Source: Bifidobacterium sp. ESL0775 (GTDB lineage Bacteria; Actinomycetota; Actinomycetes; Actinomycetales; Bifidobacteriaceae). From it: DNA of 64,000 bases. Position 1 is the first letter of the stretch. Each line of letters begins with the position of its first letter. Of the stretch, positions 43,956-53,383 are shown one piece after another. The notes under the pieces were generated by a model. That model ran no database searches and was not told where the DNA came from. It saw only the letters and a program-made list of their open reading frames with translations. The position numbers and the translations under genes are program-made. The stretch covers positions 248,001 to 312,000 of the forward strand of contig NZ_CP113917.1 in assembly GCF_029395475.1 (NCBI RefSeq), read 5' to 3'.

Positions 43956-45344
43956 ATGACATCAGTCGACACAGCGACTGGGAATGGCAGCACCGGCGGG
44001 AACAGCAACGTCGGGGCCGCCGCACGCAAGGCAAAACTTCAGGAGATGGCGCACGATTCGGTCGGCACCGTCATCGCCGCCTCGATGGTCGGCACGGCCA
44101 TTGAATTCTACGATTTCTACGCCTATGGCACCGCCTCGGCCAACTATTTCCCGAAGATCTTCTTCTCGGACAAGACCAACCCGACCGTGGCCCTGCTCGT
44201 GAGCCTCCTGACCTTCGCCATCGCCTTCATCGCCCGCCCGCTCGGCTCGCTGATTTTCGGCCATTACGGCGACAAGATGGGCCGCAAGACCACGCTGGTC
44301 GTTTCGCTGATGACCATGGGCCTCTCCACCTTCCTCATCGGCTGCCTGCCGACGTATAGCCAGTGGGGTCTGCTCGCGGTCGTCGTACTCTGCCTCTGCC
44401 GCTTCATCCAGGGCATCGGTCTGGGCGGGGAATGGTCCGGTGCGGCTCTGGTCGCCACGGAAAATGCCCCGGCCAACAAACGCGCGCTCTACGGCTCCTT
44501 CCCGGAGCTCGGCGCCCCGATCGGCTTCTTCCTCTCCAACGGCACCTACTTCGTGCTTGAATCCTTCTGCACCCCGGCGCAGATGCTCGCCTGGGGCTGG
44601 CGCGTGCCGTTCCTGCTCTCCATCGTGCTCGTCGTGGTCGGCCTGGTCGTGCGCGTCCACATGGAGGAGACCCCGATCTTCCGCCTCGCCCAAGAGCAGA
44701 AGAAGACCGTCAAGTCCCCGCTGAAGGAAGTCTTCCGTACCAGCTGGCGCCAGGTCCTGCAGGCCACGTTCATCGTCGCGGTCACCTACACGCTCTTCTA
44801 CACGCTGGCCACCTGGTCGCTCGCCTGGGGTACCAAGACCCGCGCTGAAGGCGGCGGCGGACTCGGCTTCACCAACCGCGAGTACCTCTTGATGTTGATG
44901 GCCGGCATCTGCGTCTTCGCCCTGTTCATCGTGCTCTCCTGCGTCTACGCCGACAAGCTCGGCCGCCGCCGCGTGCTGATGTTCTCCGCGGTCGCGCTGG
45001 TCGTCTTCTCGTTCGTCTTCCCGTACCTCTTGATGGGCCACCGCAACTTCGTGGAGATCATGGTCTTCCTGTGCGTCGGCTTCGCTTTGATGGGCATCGC
45101 GTTCGGCCCAGTCGGCGCGATCTTGCCCGAGCTCTTCAGCGCCAACGTCCGCTACTCCGGCTCCGGCCTGGGCTACAACCTCGCCGCCATCGTCGGCGCG
45201 GCCTTCGTCCCGACCGTCGCCACTTGGCTCTCGTCGCATTGGGGGGTGCAGTCCGTCGGCCTCTACATGGCCGTGATGGCGGTGTGCTGCTTGGTCGCCC
45301 TGCTCACCTGCAAAGAGACCAAGGACACCGACTTCACCGCGTGA
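43956..45344 (+). CDS. MFS transporter, metabolite:H+ symporter (MHS) family, copy 1
   Basis: 462 aa with 12 membrane helices. MHS features: the long first segment VGTAIEFYDFYAYGTAS, the loop GHYGDKMGRKTTL and GIGLGGEWSGAAL. The family includes ProP, KgtP and ShiA, carrying betaine/proline, 2-oxoglutarate or shikimate with protons; substrate is unknown here. The start at 43956 is chosen because AAGGAG lies 7 nt upstream; a longer frame begins at 43854. Expression is probably governed by the upstream leader peptide and terminator. Confidence 0.87.
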   Translation: MTSVDTATGNGSTGGNSNVGAAARKAKLQEMAHDSVGTVIAASMVGTAIEFYDFYAYGTASANYFPKIFFSDKTNPTVALLVSLLTFAIAFIARPLGSLIFGHYGDKMGRKTTLVVSLMTMGLSTFLIGCLPTYSQWGLLAVVVLCLCRFIQGIGLGGEWSGAALVATENAPANKRALYGSFPELGAPIGFFLSNGTYFVLESFCTPAQMLAWGWRVPFLLSIVLVVVGLVVRVHMEETPIFRLAQEQKKTVKSPLKEVFRTSWRQVLQATFIVAVTYTLFYTLATWSLAWGTKTRAEGGGGLGFTNREYLLMLMAGICVFALFIVLSCVYADKLGRRRVLMFSAVALVVFSFVFPYLLMGHRNFVEIMVFLCVGFALMGIAFGPVGAILPELFSANVRYSGSGLGYNLAAIVGAAFVPTVATWLSSHWGVQSVGLYMAVMAVCCLVALLTCKETKDTDFTA

Positions 45345-45378
45345 CCGCGCTGGATGCCTGGCCCGTGGCTTCCGCTCC

Positions 45379-45427
45379 CTGCCTCTAACCCATGTGGAAC
45401 GAGGGCTTCCGGCAGGGTTAGAGGCAG
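45379..45427. repeat. CTGCCTCTAACCC hairpin, single unit
   Basis: CTGCCTCTAACCC (45379-45391) is perfectly inverted at 45415-45427 around a 23-nt loop, 35 bp after the transporter stop. The same stem sequence occurs in the array at 55640-55775. Confidence 0.75.
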
Positions 45428-45793
45428 TATCTCGGCCATCCTGCCCACAAGACAAGTGGAAGTGGCGGTAGCTATGGCGGGAAGTTGGGAAATCGGCGAA
45501 TGTTGCCCAATCCCTTGACCGGTTTATCCATTCGTTAATCATAACTGAATATTAATAATTGAAAAGTAAAATAAACATTTGAAAGCGGCTGTTGATCCGG
45601 GATCTGTCCCGTCTCAATCTGTAAGAAATACCTGTTCGATAAATGGACGGCGGCGCGGTTCGCACTGTGACCGGCGTTACAATGGACGCACAACGGGACA
45701 AAATCCCCTTTTGATCAAGAGCCAATTTCTACGCACGGCAGGCAGAGTGCCTAGCCGGGCAAATAATAATAAATTATGCAAGGAGTGCATACT
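45428..45793. other. ilvC upstream region
   Basis: About 365 bp without a gene. AT-rich at 45535-45585. TACAAT at 45678-45683 is a possible -10 without a good -35. Ribosome binding site AAGGAG is 8 nt before ilvC. No T-box or BCAA-type leader peptide was recognised. Confidence 0.4.
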
Positions 45794-46849
45794 ATGGCAG
45801 CACAAATCTGGTACGAAGACGACGCTGATCTCTCCGTTCTCGACGGCAAGAAGGTCTGCATCATCGGTTACGGCTCGCAAGGTCACGCGCATGCGCTGAA
45901 CCTGCGCGACTCCGGTGTGGACGTCGTCGTCGGCCTGCGGCCTACCTCCAAGTCCGTTGAGTACGCCAAGGAGCAGGGCCTGGAAGTCAAGCCCGTCGCC
46001 GACGCGGTCAAGGAAGCGGACATCATCATGTTCCTGGCTCCTGATCAGTATCAGGGCACGATCTATAAGGAAGAGGTCGAGCCCAACATGAAGCCCGACG
46101 CGGCGCTCGCTTTCGCGCACGGCTTCAACATCCGTTACGGCTACATCAAGCCGGGCAAGGGCCATATGACCTTCATGGTCGCCCCGAAGGGCCCGGGCCA
46201 CATCGTCCGTCGTGAGTACGTCGCCGGCCGTGGTGTGCCGGTGGTCGTTGCCTGCGAGAACGACGACAAGGGTGACGGCTGGGATATCACCCTGGCTTAC
46301 GCCAAGGCTCTGGGCGCCCTGCGCGCCGGCGCCATCAAGACCACCTTCAAGGAAGAGACCGAGACCGACCTCTTCGGTGAGCAGGACGTGCTCATGGGTG
46401 GCGTCAACCACTTGGTCGAGACCGGTTTCGAGGTCCTCACGGATGCCGGCTATCAGCCGGAGATTGCCTACTTCGAGGTCTGCCACGAGCTGAAGATGCT
46501 CGTCGACCTGATGAACGAAGGCGGCCTGAACAAGGCCCGTTGGTCCTGCTCCGACACCGCTCAGTACGGCGACTTCACCTCCACGGTGATCGACGAGCAC
46601 ACCCGCCACAACATGGAGCATCAGCTCCAGCGCATTCAGGACGGTTCCTTCGCCAAGGAATTCATGGACGACCAGGCCAAGGGCGCACCGCGCTTCAAGG
46701 AGCTGCAGCAGAAGTACAGCCACGAACGCATCGAGACCGTCGGCCCGAAGCTTCGTTCGATGTTCTCCTGGCTCAAGGGCAAGTCGGCCGACGCCGACGA
46801 GAACGAGTCCTTCAACGGCGACATCGCCCGTACACAGGTTCAGAAGTGA
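45794..46849 (+). CDS. ilvC: Ketol-acid reductoisomerase
   Basis: 351 aa, class I length. N-terminal Rossmann motif [17 protein letters not shown], the metal-binding and substrate region [14 protein letters not shown], and SDTAQYGD are present. It converts 2-acetolactate or 2-aceto-2-hydroxybutyrate to dihydroxy acids with NADPH and Mg2+ in valine, leucine and isoleucine synthesis. ATG at 45794 follows AAGGAG by 8 nt (an in-frame ATG at 45776 is rejected). Monocistronic here, with a strong terminator; ilvB/ilvN are not in the window. Confidence 0.97.
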   Translation: MAAQIWYEDDADLSVLDGKKVCIIGYGSQGHAHALNLRDSGVDVVVGLRPTSKSVEYAKEQGLEVKPVADAVKEADIIMFLAPDQYQGTIYKEEVEPNMKPDAALAFAHGFNIRYGYIKPGKGHMTFMVAPKGPGHIVRREYVAGRGVPVVVACENDDKGDGWDITLAYAKALGALRAGAIKTTFKEETETDLFGEQDVLMGGVNHLVETGFEVLTDAGYQPEIAYFEVCHELKMLVDLMNEGGLNKARWSCSDTAQYGDFTSTVIDEHTRHNMEHQLQRIQDGSFAKEFMDDQAKGAPRFKELQQKYSHERIETVGPKLRSMFSWLKGKSADADENESFNGDIARTQVQK

Positions 46850-46909
46850 GCTTGCCGCGAGGCCACTCGTTCTGACTGACTGAGCGTTCGCGCCTGTCAG
46901 GCTAAACGT

Positions 46910-46955
46910 AAAGGGGTTGCCACCAAGTTTCAGCTTGGTGGCAACCCCTTTTGTT
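46910..46955 (+). terminator. ilvC rho-independent terminator
   Basis: The 17-bp perfect stem AAGGGGTTGCCACCAAG (46911-46927) with its complement at 46934-46950 is followed by TTTGTTTGTT. Confidence 0.92.
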
Positions 46956-47098
46956 TGTTCCACATATTTTGTATCCGTGTTATTTTCTGCGTTCGTATCG
47001 GGAATGACCGTTTTATGGAAAGCTGTTTTGGCTTCAGATTTGTCTTGTTCTTTGGTTCGTCGTCGGCATTGGATTACCGAATCCCATTGATGATGAGG

Positions 47099-48289
47099 TT
47101 ATTTTTCAAGCAACCAGTCGAGCAGGTTCTCCTGCTTGATGCCGTCATGGTCGCCGTTGCCGATGCGATCCAGAGTGAGCAGGGTTTTAGGGTGGTTGTC
47201 GTCAATACCTTGCAACGGCGCGAGTTCACGGTTCAAGGTTGCGCTATCAAGTACGGTTTGTGAGACTTGGAAATAGTGGACTCCGTCGGCATCGTTAGCG
47301 CAAAAGTCAATCTCCTTGGTTCCGATTTTCCCGATGGAAACGGTCCGATAACGTCGCAGAAGTTCAAGGTAAACCACGTTTTCGATGCGATGACCGATGT
47401 CGCCGCTTGATTTGCCGAGGAACCAGAATCTGAAACCTGGGTCGCCTAAGTAGTATTTCTCAAGCATTTTCATATAAGCTTTGCCTTTGATGTCATACCG
47501 GTTGGCGCTGAAGAGCAGGTAGTTTTCGCACAACGCAGATATATACTCGCGGACTGTGTTGGGGGAGATGCCGGTATGCTCCTGTTTCATGGTGTCCGCG
47601 ATGCCTTTGACGGAGGTGATATTGCCAACGTTGTCGGCTAGGAATGCCGCGACTTCATTGAAGGCTGGCATATCGATTTTCGGATGGCGGACCGCTATGT
47701 CTTTAACGAGGATTGTGTTGAACACGCCCCCGAGGTAGTCGGTGATGCTTTGTTCGTCGTCGAGATAGGTCGTGTACGGCAGGCCGCCGTAGGTGAGGTA
47801 GCGTTCGAACGACTGGTCGGCGGTCTCCGATTCCGGCCTTGTGCTGCGGTATTCCGCGAACGAAAGTGGGAACATATTGAGTTCGACGTAGCGGCCGGTC
47901 AATAGCGTCGCTAGTTCGCTGGAAAGCAGTTTGGCGTTTGAACCGGTGATATAGGTGTCGGTATCTTTGCGGATATACAGTGCGTCGACAGCTTGCTCAA
48001 AATGTTCGACGTGTTGGATTTCGTCCAAGAATATGTAGTTTTGACCGGGTTGCAGACGCTTGACAATGTAATCGTAAAGCGGCTTGGCTTCGGTCGGATA
48101 GCTTTCGTCAAGGTTTTCGAAGTTGATGGCGATGATGTTTTTAGCATTGGTGCCTTCGCTCGTGAGACAGTCGCGGAAGATTTCAAGTATTTTCGACTTG
48201 CCGCTGCGCCGCATGCCAGTCACCACTTTGATGGGCTCCTTGTCGCGCCAGCGTTCCAGCCAATCCAAATAATAGGGACGATCAATCAT
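47099..48289 (-). CDS. AAA ATPase with DUF4143 domain
   Basis: 396 aa. AAA_14-type ATPase with Walker A GMRRSGKS (residues 25-32) and Walker B YIFLDEIQ (about 97-104), sensor TGSNAKLL, then the DUF4143 region (PLSFAEY ... GLP..). It ends in a PD-(D/E)XK-like stretch (VVYLELLRRYR ... KEIDFCAN ... YFQVSQT). These ATPases are abundant in gut anaerobes and their role is not established. ATG at 48289 follows GGAGCAAGAA; a TTG at 48301 is less likely. It is preceded by four 40-bp TGTCA dyad units. Confidence 0.87.
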   Translation of the reverse strand: MIDRPYYLDWLERWRDKEPIKVVTGMRRSGKSKILEIFRDCLTSEGTNAKNIIAINFENLDESYPTEAKPLYDYIVKRLQPGQNYIFLDEIQHVEHFEQAVDALYIRKDTDTYITGSNAKLLSSELATLLTGRYVELNMFPLSFAEYRSTRPESETADQSFERYLTYGGLPYTTYLDDEQSITDYLGGVFNTILVKDIAVRHPKIDMPAFNEVAAFLADNVGNITSVKGIADTMKQEHTGISPNTVREYISALCENYLLFSANRYDIKGKAYMKMLEKYYLGDPGFRFWFLGKSSGDIGHRIENVVYLELLRRYRTVSIGKIGTKEIDFCANDADGVHYFQVSQTVLDSATLNRELAPLQGIDDNHPKTLLTLDRIGNGDHDGIKQENLLDWLLEK

Positions 48290-48304
48290 TTCTTGCTCCA
48301 AACC

Positions 48305-48440
48305 TGTCAGTCTATTGATAACTTTAGCAGGAAATTGAAAGTTTTGTCAGTCTATTGACAACTTTAGTAGAAAAGTCAGAGAGTTGTCAGTCTGTTGACA
48401 GAACTTTTGATTTTGAACTGGAATTGTCAGCAGACTGACA
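48305..48440. repeat. Four TGTCA-N6-TGACA dyads with exact 40-bp period
   Basis: TGTCAG begins at 48305, 48345, 48385 and 48425. Each unit has the dyad TGTCA, six bases, TGACA (the first with TGATA) flanked by AACTTT on one side. They fill the gap between the permease stop and the ATPase start and lie directly upstream of the ATPase. Even spacing close to four helical turns (about 42 bp) suggests cooperative protein binding on one DNA face, perhaps by an autoregulator. Confidence 0.8.
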
Positions 48441-48504
48441 GAACTTTCGCGACCGGGCTGCTAAGGGATCAGTCGATTATCGATATTCACCAGTAGATGG
48501 ACGG

Positions 48505-50034
48505 TTACTTGCTTGCGGCCGCCTGTGCCTTCTGCTGTTTCAGGACTTCGGGGCGGGCGGAGGAGACGTCCATGTCAGTTAGCTTGACGATGTGGGTATG
48601 GTGGGTGAATTTGTAGCCGAAATAGAGGATGGCAACGAGGAGGACGCTGAAGTAGGTCATCAGGATTTCGCTCCAGTCGCCGGAGGCGAAGGCGGGGATA
48701 TCCTGCCCGCAGATCACGACCAGGCAGAGCACGATGGCAAGGACCGGGCCGAGCGGGAAGAGCTTGGCGTGGTACTTCAATTCCGAGAGTTTGTGGCCTT
48801 GCAGCTTGAACGCGCGGCGGAAGCGGAGGTGGCTCAGCGCGATGCCGATCCACGAGATGAAGCCCGTCAGGCCGGTCGCGGTGACCAGCCACATGTAGAA
48901 CTTCGGGCCAAAAATGCTCGATGAGAAGGCAAGCGCCTCGATGCAAAGTGTCGTGATCAGCGCCGCAAGCGGTACGCCGCGTTTGGTGGTTGTTCCAAGG
49001 AACTTCGGGGCGTAATCGTCCTTCGCCATGCCGTAAAGCATGCGGCTTGAGGCGTAGGCGCCAGTGTTGACGGCGGACAAAATCGAGGTCAGCACCACGG
49101 CGTTCATCACGCTTGCGGCTCCGGCCAGTCCGGCCTTTTCGAAGACGATGGTGAACGGTGACATCGCCACGTTCGTGTCGGAGACGCCGAGTAGATGCGG
49201 GTCGGTGTAAGGGATGATCGCCGCGATGACGAAAATTGACAAGAGATAGAAAAGGACGATGCGCCAGAAGACGTTGTTGATGGCCTTCGGCACCGCCTGA
49301 CTTGGGTTTTCGGATTCGCCGGCGGTGACGCCCACGACCTCCGTGCCTTGGAACGAGTAGCCGGCGATGAGGAAGACCGCCATGATCGCGGGGAAGCCGC
49401 CGATGAACGGCCCGCCTTTGTAGGTGAAGTTCTTGAAGCCGATGGCCGGCTGGAACATGATGCCGCAAATCATCATCAGGCCGATGACGACGAAGATGAC
49501 GATGGTGACCACCTTGATCAGCGCCAGCCAGAATTCCGTCTCGCCGAACGCGGAGACCACGAAGGCGTTGAGGCAGAAGATGATGACGAGCATGGTCAGG
49601 CTCCACACCCAGCCCGGCGATTTCGGGAACCAGTACTGCATCAGGAGCGCTGCGGTCGAGATGTCAGTGGCGCCGGCGATGGCCCAGTTAAGCCAATAGT
49701 CCCAGCCCATCGCGAAGCCCAGCGCGGGGTCGACGTATTTGGAGCTATACACCGAGAACGAGCCGGAGACCGGCATGTTGGTGGCGAGCTCGCCGAGGCT
49801 GGTCATCAGGAAGTAGATCATGATGCCCATGGCCGCGTAGGCCACGAGTCCGCCGCCCGGCCCGGCTTTGGCGATGGTGCCGCCGGAGGTCATGAACAGG
49901 CCGGTGCCGATGCACCCGCCCAACGCGATCATCGAGATATGGCGCGTCTTGAGCTTGCGGACGACGTGGTTGCCGCCGTGTCCCTTGGATTCGTCGGTTT
50001 TGCTGTTGCCGCCGGGAATATTGTCGTTGCTCAT
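48505..50034 (-). CDS. Amino-acid permease (AAT/APC family), copy 1
   Basis: 509 aa, 12 predicted membrane helices. The N-terminus has HISMIALGGCIGTGLFMTSG, the first helix of AAT-family transporters, with GELATNMPVSGSF and AFGETEFWLALIKVV following. It imports an amino acid by proton symport; specificity is unclear. A charged tail ends in poly-Ala/Lys. The ATG at 50034 overlaps the stop of a 49-aa upstream ORF (ATGA) and lacks its own good ribosome binding site. Divergent from a second permease. Confidence 0.87.
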   Translation of the reverse strand: MSNDNIPGGNSKTDESKGHGGNHVVRKLKTRHISMIALGGCIGTGLFMTSGGTIAKAGPGGGLVAYAAMGIMIYFLMTSLGELATNMPVSGSFSVYSSKYVDPALGFAMGWDYWLNWAIAGATDISTAALLMQYWFPKSPGWVWSLTMLVIIFCLNAFVVSAFGETEFWLALIKVVTIVIFVVIGLMMICGIMFQPAIGFKNFTYKGGPFIGGFPAIMAVFLIAGYSFQGTEVVGVTAGESENPSQAVPKAINNVFWRIVLFYLLSIFVIAAIIPYTDPHLLGVSDTNVAMSPFTIVFEKAGLAGAASVMNAVVLTSILSAVNTGAYASSRMLYGMAKDDYAPKFLGTTTKRGVPLAALITTLCIEALAFSSSIFGPKFYMWLVTATGLTGFISWIGIALSHLRFRRAFKLQGHKLSELKYHAKLFPLGPVLAIVLCLVVICGQDIPAFASGDWSEILMTYFSVLLVAILYFGYKFTHHTHIVKLTDMDVSSARPEVLKQQKAQAAASK

Positions 50035-50180
50035 GCTGTTGCTGCCGTCGAGGGTTGAGGCGCTTCCGTCATCGAAATGCCGTCGACGTGGTTGCCGGCG
50101 CCCATGCCGGTGTGTCGATTCGGCGCTTTGTTTTCGTCGCTCATAGCGTTATTTCTTGCCGTGCCCGACTCGCTGGTCAT
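50031..50180 (-). CDS. 49-aa ORF translationally coupled to permease copy 1
   Basis: ATG at 50180 follows GAGGAG by 6 nt, and its TGA overlaps the permease ATG by one base pair set (ATGA). The product is hydrophilic (begins MTSESGTARNNAMSDENK) with no membrane helix. The permease has no good ribosome binding site of its own, so translation probably depends on this ORF. It may be a regulatory upstream ORF or the relic of an N-terminal extension broken by a frameshift. Confidence 0.5.
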   Translation of the reverse strand: MTSESGTARNNAMSDENKAPNRHTGMGAGNHVDGISMTEAPQPSTAATA

Positions 50181-50499
50181 GTGGCGCTCCTCTTTCACGG
50201 GATTCCCTGCTCGTGTATGTCCTATATATTTATATTTATATGTCGTTTTGGCTGCGCAAGTCTTGGCCGCGCGAAAGGAGCCGAAACCTGCGTTGCGCAC
50301 CGGACCGATGGAGGATTCCCCTTCTCCCACCGCCGATGTGAAGCATAGGTCGCCCTCTCGATGTTTGGTTCCGCGCCGCCGTTGTGCGATTTTCTTGTGA
50401 TGAACGTCTCGAAAACCGAATATGAAACGTTGATGTCATCTACTGCGGCGTAGTGTATTCACTATTGCGTAAGTAAGCATGTTCATGCGAAGGGATGAA
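50181..50499. other. Divergent promoter region between permeases
   Basis: About 320 bp. 50216-50244 is AT-rich (TATATATTTATATTTATATG) and probably carries the minus-strand promoter. No RNA gene seen. Confidence 0.45.
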
Positions 50500-52008
50500 A
50501 TGACTGCAGAGGACAAAAGCGAAAACGCCCCAATGACTTCCGGCGGCAGCGGCAGTGGCAGCGTCGGTGAGAAGACCAACCAGCTCGAACGCGGCCTGAC
50601 CAACAGGCACGTCCAGTTCATCGCCATCGGCGGCACCATCGGCACTGGCCTTTTCCTCGGCTCCGGCAAGTCGATCGCGCTGACGGGCCCCAGCATCATC
50701 CTGGTCTACATCCTCGTCGGCATCATGATGTTTCTGCTGATGCGCGCCATCGGCGAGCTGATGTATCGCGATCCGGACCAGCACACCTTCATCAATTTCA
50801 TCGGCCGCTATCTCGGCGCCGGCTGGGGCCATTTCGCGGGCTGGACCTACTGGATCGTCCTCATCCTCATGGGCCTGAGCGAGCTCACCGCGGTCGGTAC
50901 GTATTTCGTCACGTTCTTCGACACCTTCGGTTTCGACCTGCGCAAGTGGCAGCCGCTCATCGAGGTCTGCTTCCTCGTGGCGCTCGCGGTCATCAACCTC
51001 ATCGCCGTGAAGGCGTTCGGCGAGACGGAATTCTGGTTCTCGATGATCAAGATTACGCTGATCGTCGGCCTCATCGTCACGGCCGTCGTCATGGTCGTCA
51101 TCGGCTACCATTATCCGGCCGTGCAGATCCACGGCGTCGACCATATCAGCCCCGCTGGCCACGCCGGGTTCGACAACATCTTCAACGGGCTTTCGATGGC
51201 CCCGAACGGCTGGATGGCTTTCTTGATGAGCTTCCAGATGGTCTTCTTCGCCTATGAGATGATTGAGTTCGTGGGCGTCACGGTCTCCGAGACCAAGAAC
51301 CCGCGCAAGGTGCTCCCCAAGGCGATCAACGAGATCATCATGCGAATCCTGATCTTCTACGTCGGCGCGCTCGTCGCCATCATGCTCATCGTCCCGTGGC
51401 GCACGTTCAAGCCGAACAAGGACGGCTCCTTCGCCTCCCCGTTCATCATGGTCTTCCAGTACGCGGGCCTCAATTGGGCTTCGGCGCTCGTCTTCTTCGT
51501 GGTCATCACCGCCGCGTCCTCCGCGCTCAACTCCCTGCTTTATTCCTCGGGCCGCCACCTTCTGCAACTCTCCGAGGTCTCCACCTCGCCCACGTTGCGC
51601 AAGCTCAGCGTCGTTTCGAAGCGCAGGGTCCCGGCGCGCGCCATCATGGTCTCCGCCTGCTTCATCCTCCTGTCGCCGGTCATCAACGCGATTCCCAAGA
51701 TCTCCAACGTCTTCGTGCTTTTCTCCTCGGCCTCCAGCGCCGTGATCATCTTCGTCTACATCTTGACGATGATCGCCCACCAGCGCTACCGCCAGTCCGC
51801 CGATTTCGACGCGGACGGCTTCGTGATGCCGGCCTACAAGTTCACGAACACCCTGACGATCATCTTCTTCGTGTTCATCTATGTGACGCTGTTCCTCTCC
51901 GCCGATACGCGCGGTTCCGCCGTTGCCGGCCTCGTTTGGCTGGGCCTCTTCGGCGGCTACAGCCTGATTCATTACCGCGGCAAAGAATCGGTTGAACTGT
52001 TAAACTAA
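50500..52008 (+). CDS. Amino-acid permease (AAT/APC family), copy 2
   Basis: 502 aa with 12 membrane helices. It has HVQFIAIGGTIGTGLFLGSG in helix 1, AIGELMYRDPDQHTFINF and AFGETEFWFSMIKIT. Same family as the divergent gene but not a close copy. ATG at 50500 follows GAAGGGATGAA; an in-frame ATG at 50479 is less likely. Probably a proton-coupled amino-acid importer. The final residues (YRGKESVELLN) form a short cytoplasmic tail. Confidence 0.87.
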   Translation: MTAEDKSENAPMTSGGSGSGSVGEKTNQLERGLTNRHVQFIAIGGTIGTGLFLGSGKSIALTGPSIILVYILVGIMMFLLMRAIGELMYRDPDQHTFINFIGRYLGAGWGHFAGWTYWIVLILMGLSELTAVGTYFVTFFDTFGFDLRKWQPLIEVCFLVALAVINLIAVKAFGETEFWFSMIKITLIVGLIVTAVVMVVIGYHYPAVQIHGVDHISPAGHAGFDNIFNGLSMAPNGWMAFLMSFQMVFFAYEMIEFVGVTVSETKNPRKVLPKAINEIIMRILIFYVGALVAIMLIVPWRTFKPNKDGSFASPFIMVFQYAGLNWASALVFFVVITAASSALNSLLYSSGRHLLQLSEVSTSPTLRKLSVVSKRRVPARAIMVSACFILLSPVINAIPKISNVFVLFSSASSAVIIFVYILTMIAHQRYRQSADFDADGFVMPAYKFTNTLTIIFFVFIYVTLFLSADTRGSAVAGLVWLGLFGGYSLIHYRGKESVELLN

Positions 52009-52404
52009 AATGGATATAAATCATTACTGTTAAACGGATATAATTATCTGTTTTATTGCATTAACTTTAAACGTTGAATACAAGGTCTTTTATTCTATTT
52101 TATACATTTGCCTGTAAACATAAAATGTTTGACGTTAATTCTGTTCTGAGAATGTAAAACATTGATTCTAAGCAAAAATAAAATGTGAAAAATACCACGA
52201 AACGCGGCAATTGGGATTGACAAACTGGAATCCTGTATTACCTTAAGAAATGTTGGTATGTATCAAAATCCCATATCATGGTGTGTTGTGGACTGGATTC
52301 TTTATCGGGAATAAATTGGGCATTTTTCTAATTTTTTCCTAGTAAAGTGATACGATGTATTAGCCTGTAACACAGGTAATCCATATATATTACGGAGGTA
52401 GGAA
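52009..52404. other. AT-rich gap without gene
   Basis: About 400 bp, among the most AT-rich DNA in the window. I see no gene and no strong terminator after the permease. A promoter for the small gene at 52405 presumably lies here. Confidence 0.5.
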
Positions 52405-52614
52405 ATGGCTAAGGCAGTAAAGGCGCAACATGGCGGGCGTCAGCTTCAGGAGCGTACATGGTGCGTACGTGCAACATCGGAGCTTGCTGATTGGGTAATC
52501 TCGAGCGCGGCTGACGAAAACGTCCGGACCTCCGTACTTATTCGTGAGGCAGTTGGGGAATATCTCAAGCGTCATCACTCCAATCTCCGTCCGAATCAGG
52601 GCGTGAAAGCCTGA
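52405..52614 (+). CDS. 69-aa small protein, possible ribbon-helix-helix
   Basis: Basic small protein. RTWCVRATSELADWVISSAADENVRTSVLIREAVGEYLKRH has a beta-strand followed by two helices in the order of a ribbon-helix-helix DNA-binding fold (strand about 16-22, helices about 24-36 and 41-55). ATG follows GGAGGTAGGAA. It stands alone with its own terminator. No toxin partner is adjacent, so it may be a stand-alone regulator. The fold call is tentative. Confidence 0.6.
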   Translation: MAKAVKAQHGGRQLQERTWCVRATSELADWVISSAADENVRTSVLIREAVGEYLKRHHSNLRPNQGVKA

Positions 52615-52673
52615 TTCGTTCTCTTTGACTGTATCGGTTTTCGTGCTTATTTACGACTAAGGTTTGGTTTCCT

Positions 52674-52708
52674 CCATCCGTTGCCTGCGCTGCGGATGGT
52701 TTTTATTT
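52674..52708 (+). terminator. Terminator of the 69-aa gene
   Basis: CCATCCG (52674-52680) pairs with CGGATGG (52693-52699), followed by TTTTTATTTATT. Confidence 0.85.
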
Positions 52709-52796
52709 ATTTGTTTGCGTATGGCGCATGTCAATTAAGTGTTGATGGTTTTCATATTTGTGAAATATTTACGGGGTTCACTATTTCTGGTGTTAG

Positions 52797-52809
52797 ACTA
52801 TTTAATAGT
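52797..52809 (+). promoter_or_regulatory. Possible MarR operator palindrome
   Basis: ACTATTTAATAGT is a 13-bp palindrome about 45 bp before the marR-like start, the usual size and place for MarR autoregulation. It may overlap the promoter. Confidence 0.45.
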
Positions 52810-52853
52810 TGACTGATTGGCTACCCGGTTAGCTGGTCGATCGAGGAGGGGAC

Positions 52854-53381
52854 ATGGGATTTGAACAAGAGGCGCTGCAAACGCTGCGTGACGAGGTGCA
52901 CGGCAACAAATCGGCCATGTGGCATCAGGTCGAGGGCGCGGGCAAGGGCGAACCGTTCGTGCTGCGGCACCTGCTCAAGCACGGCACGCAGACCCCGTCG
53001 CGTCTGGCCGAAGCGTTGCATGCCAGCTCAGGCAGGATCTCCGCCCTGCTCGGCTCCATGGAGAAAAAGGGCTATGTCACACGGGAAATCGACGATCATG
53101 ACCGTCGCAATATCCTTGTTTCACTGACGCCGAAGGGCACTAAGCAGGCCAAGCGCGACCGCGATGACATCGATTCGGTCGTGCGCTGGATCTTCTCGCA
53201 GATGGGGGAGCGCCGCACCCGCGAGTTCGTCGACCTTTCGCAGGAATTCATGACCTATATGTCGGTGTGCAAGCCCGGTGCCCCCAGGCCCACCGCCGAA
53301 GAGGTCAACGCCGCCTTCGCCGCCAAGCGCGAGCAAAATGACAAGCGGACCAAGGCTTCTTCCGCCCAGACTGATGGGTGA
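52854..53381 (+). CDS. MarR-family transcriptional regulator
   Basis: 175 aa. The winged helix is visible: TPSRLAEALHASSGRISALLGSMEKKGYVTREIDDHDRRNILVSLTPKG (residues about 45-95), with the Asp/Arg wing DDHDRRN typical of MarR. The C-terminus is charged. ATG at 52854 follows GAGGAGGGGAC. It is followed in the same orientation by two ABC exporter genes, the usual arrangement for a drug-responsive repressor of an ABC pair. The gap between them holds a hairpin array. Confidence 0.88.
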   Translation: MGFEQEALQTLRDEVHGNKSAMWHQVEGAGKGEPFVLRHLLKHGTQTPSRLAEALHASSGRISALLGSMEKKGYVTREIDDHDRRNILVSLTPKGTKQAKRDRDDIDSVVRWIFSQMGERRTREFVDLSQEFMTYMSVCKPGAPRPTAEEVNAAFAAKREQNDKRTKASSAQTDG

Positions 53382-53383
53382 AT

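Noticed and set aside
45428..45793. Leader peptide or T-box for ilvC
   Set aside because: No Leu/Val/Ile-rich short ORF and no T-box consensus could be found.
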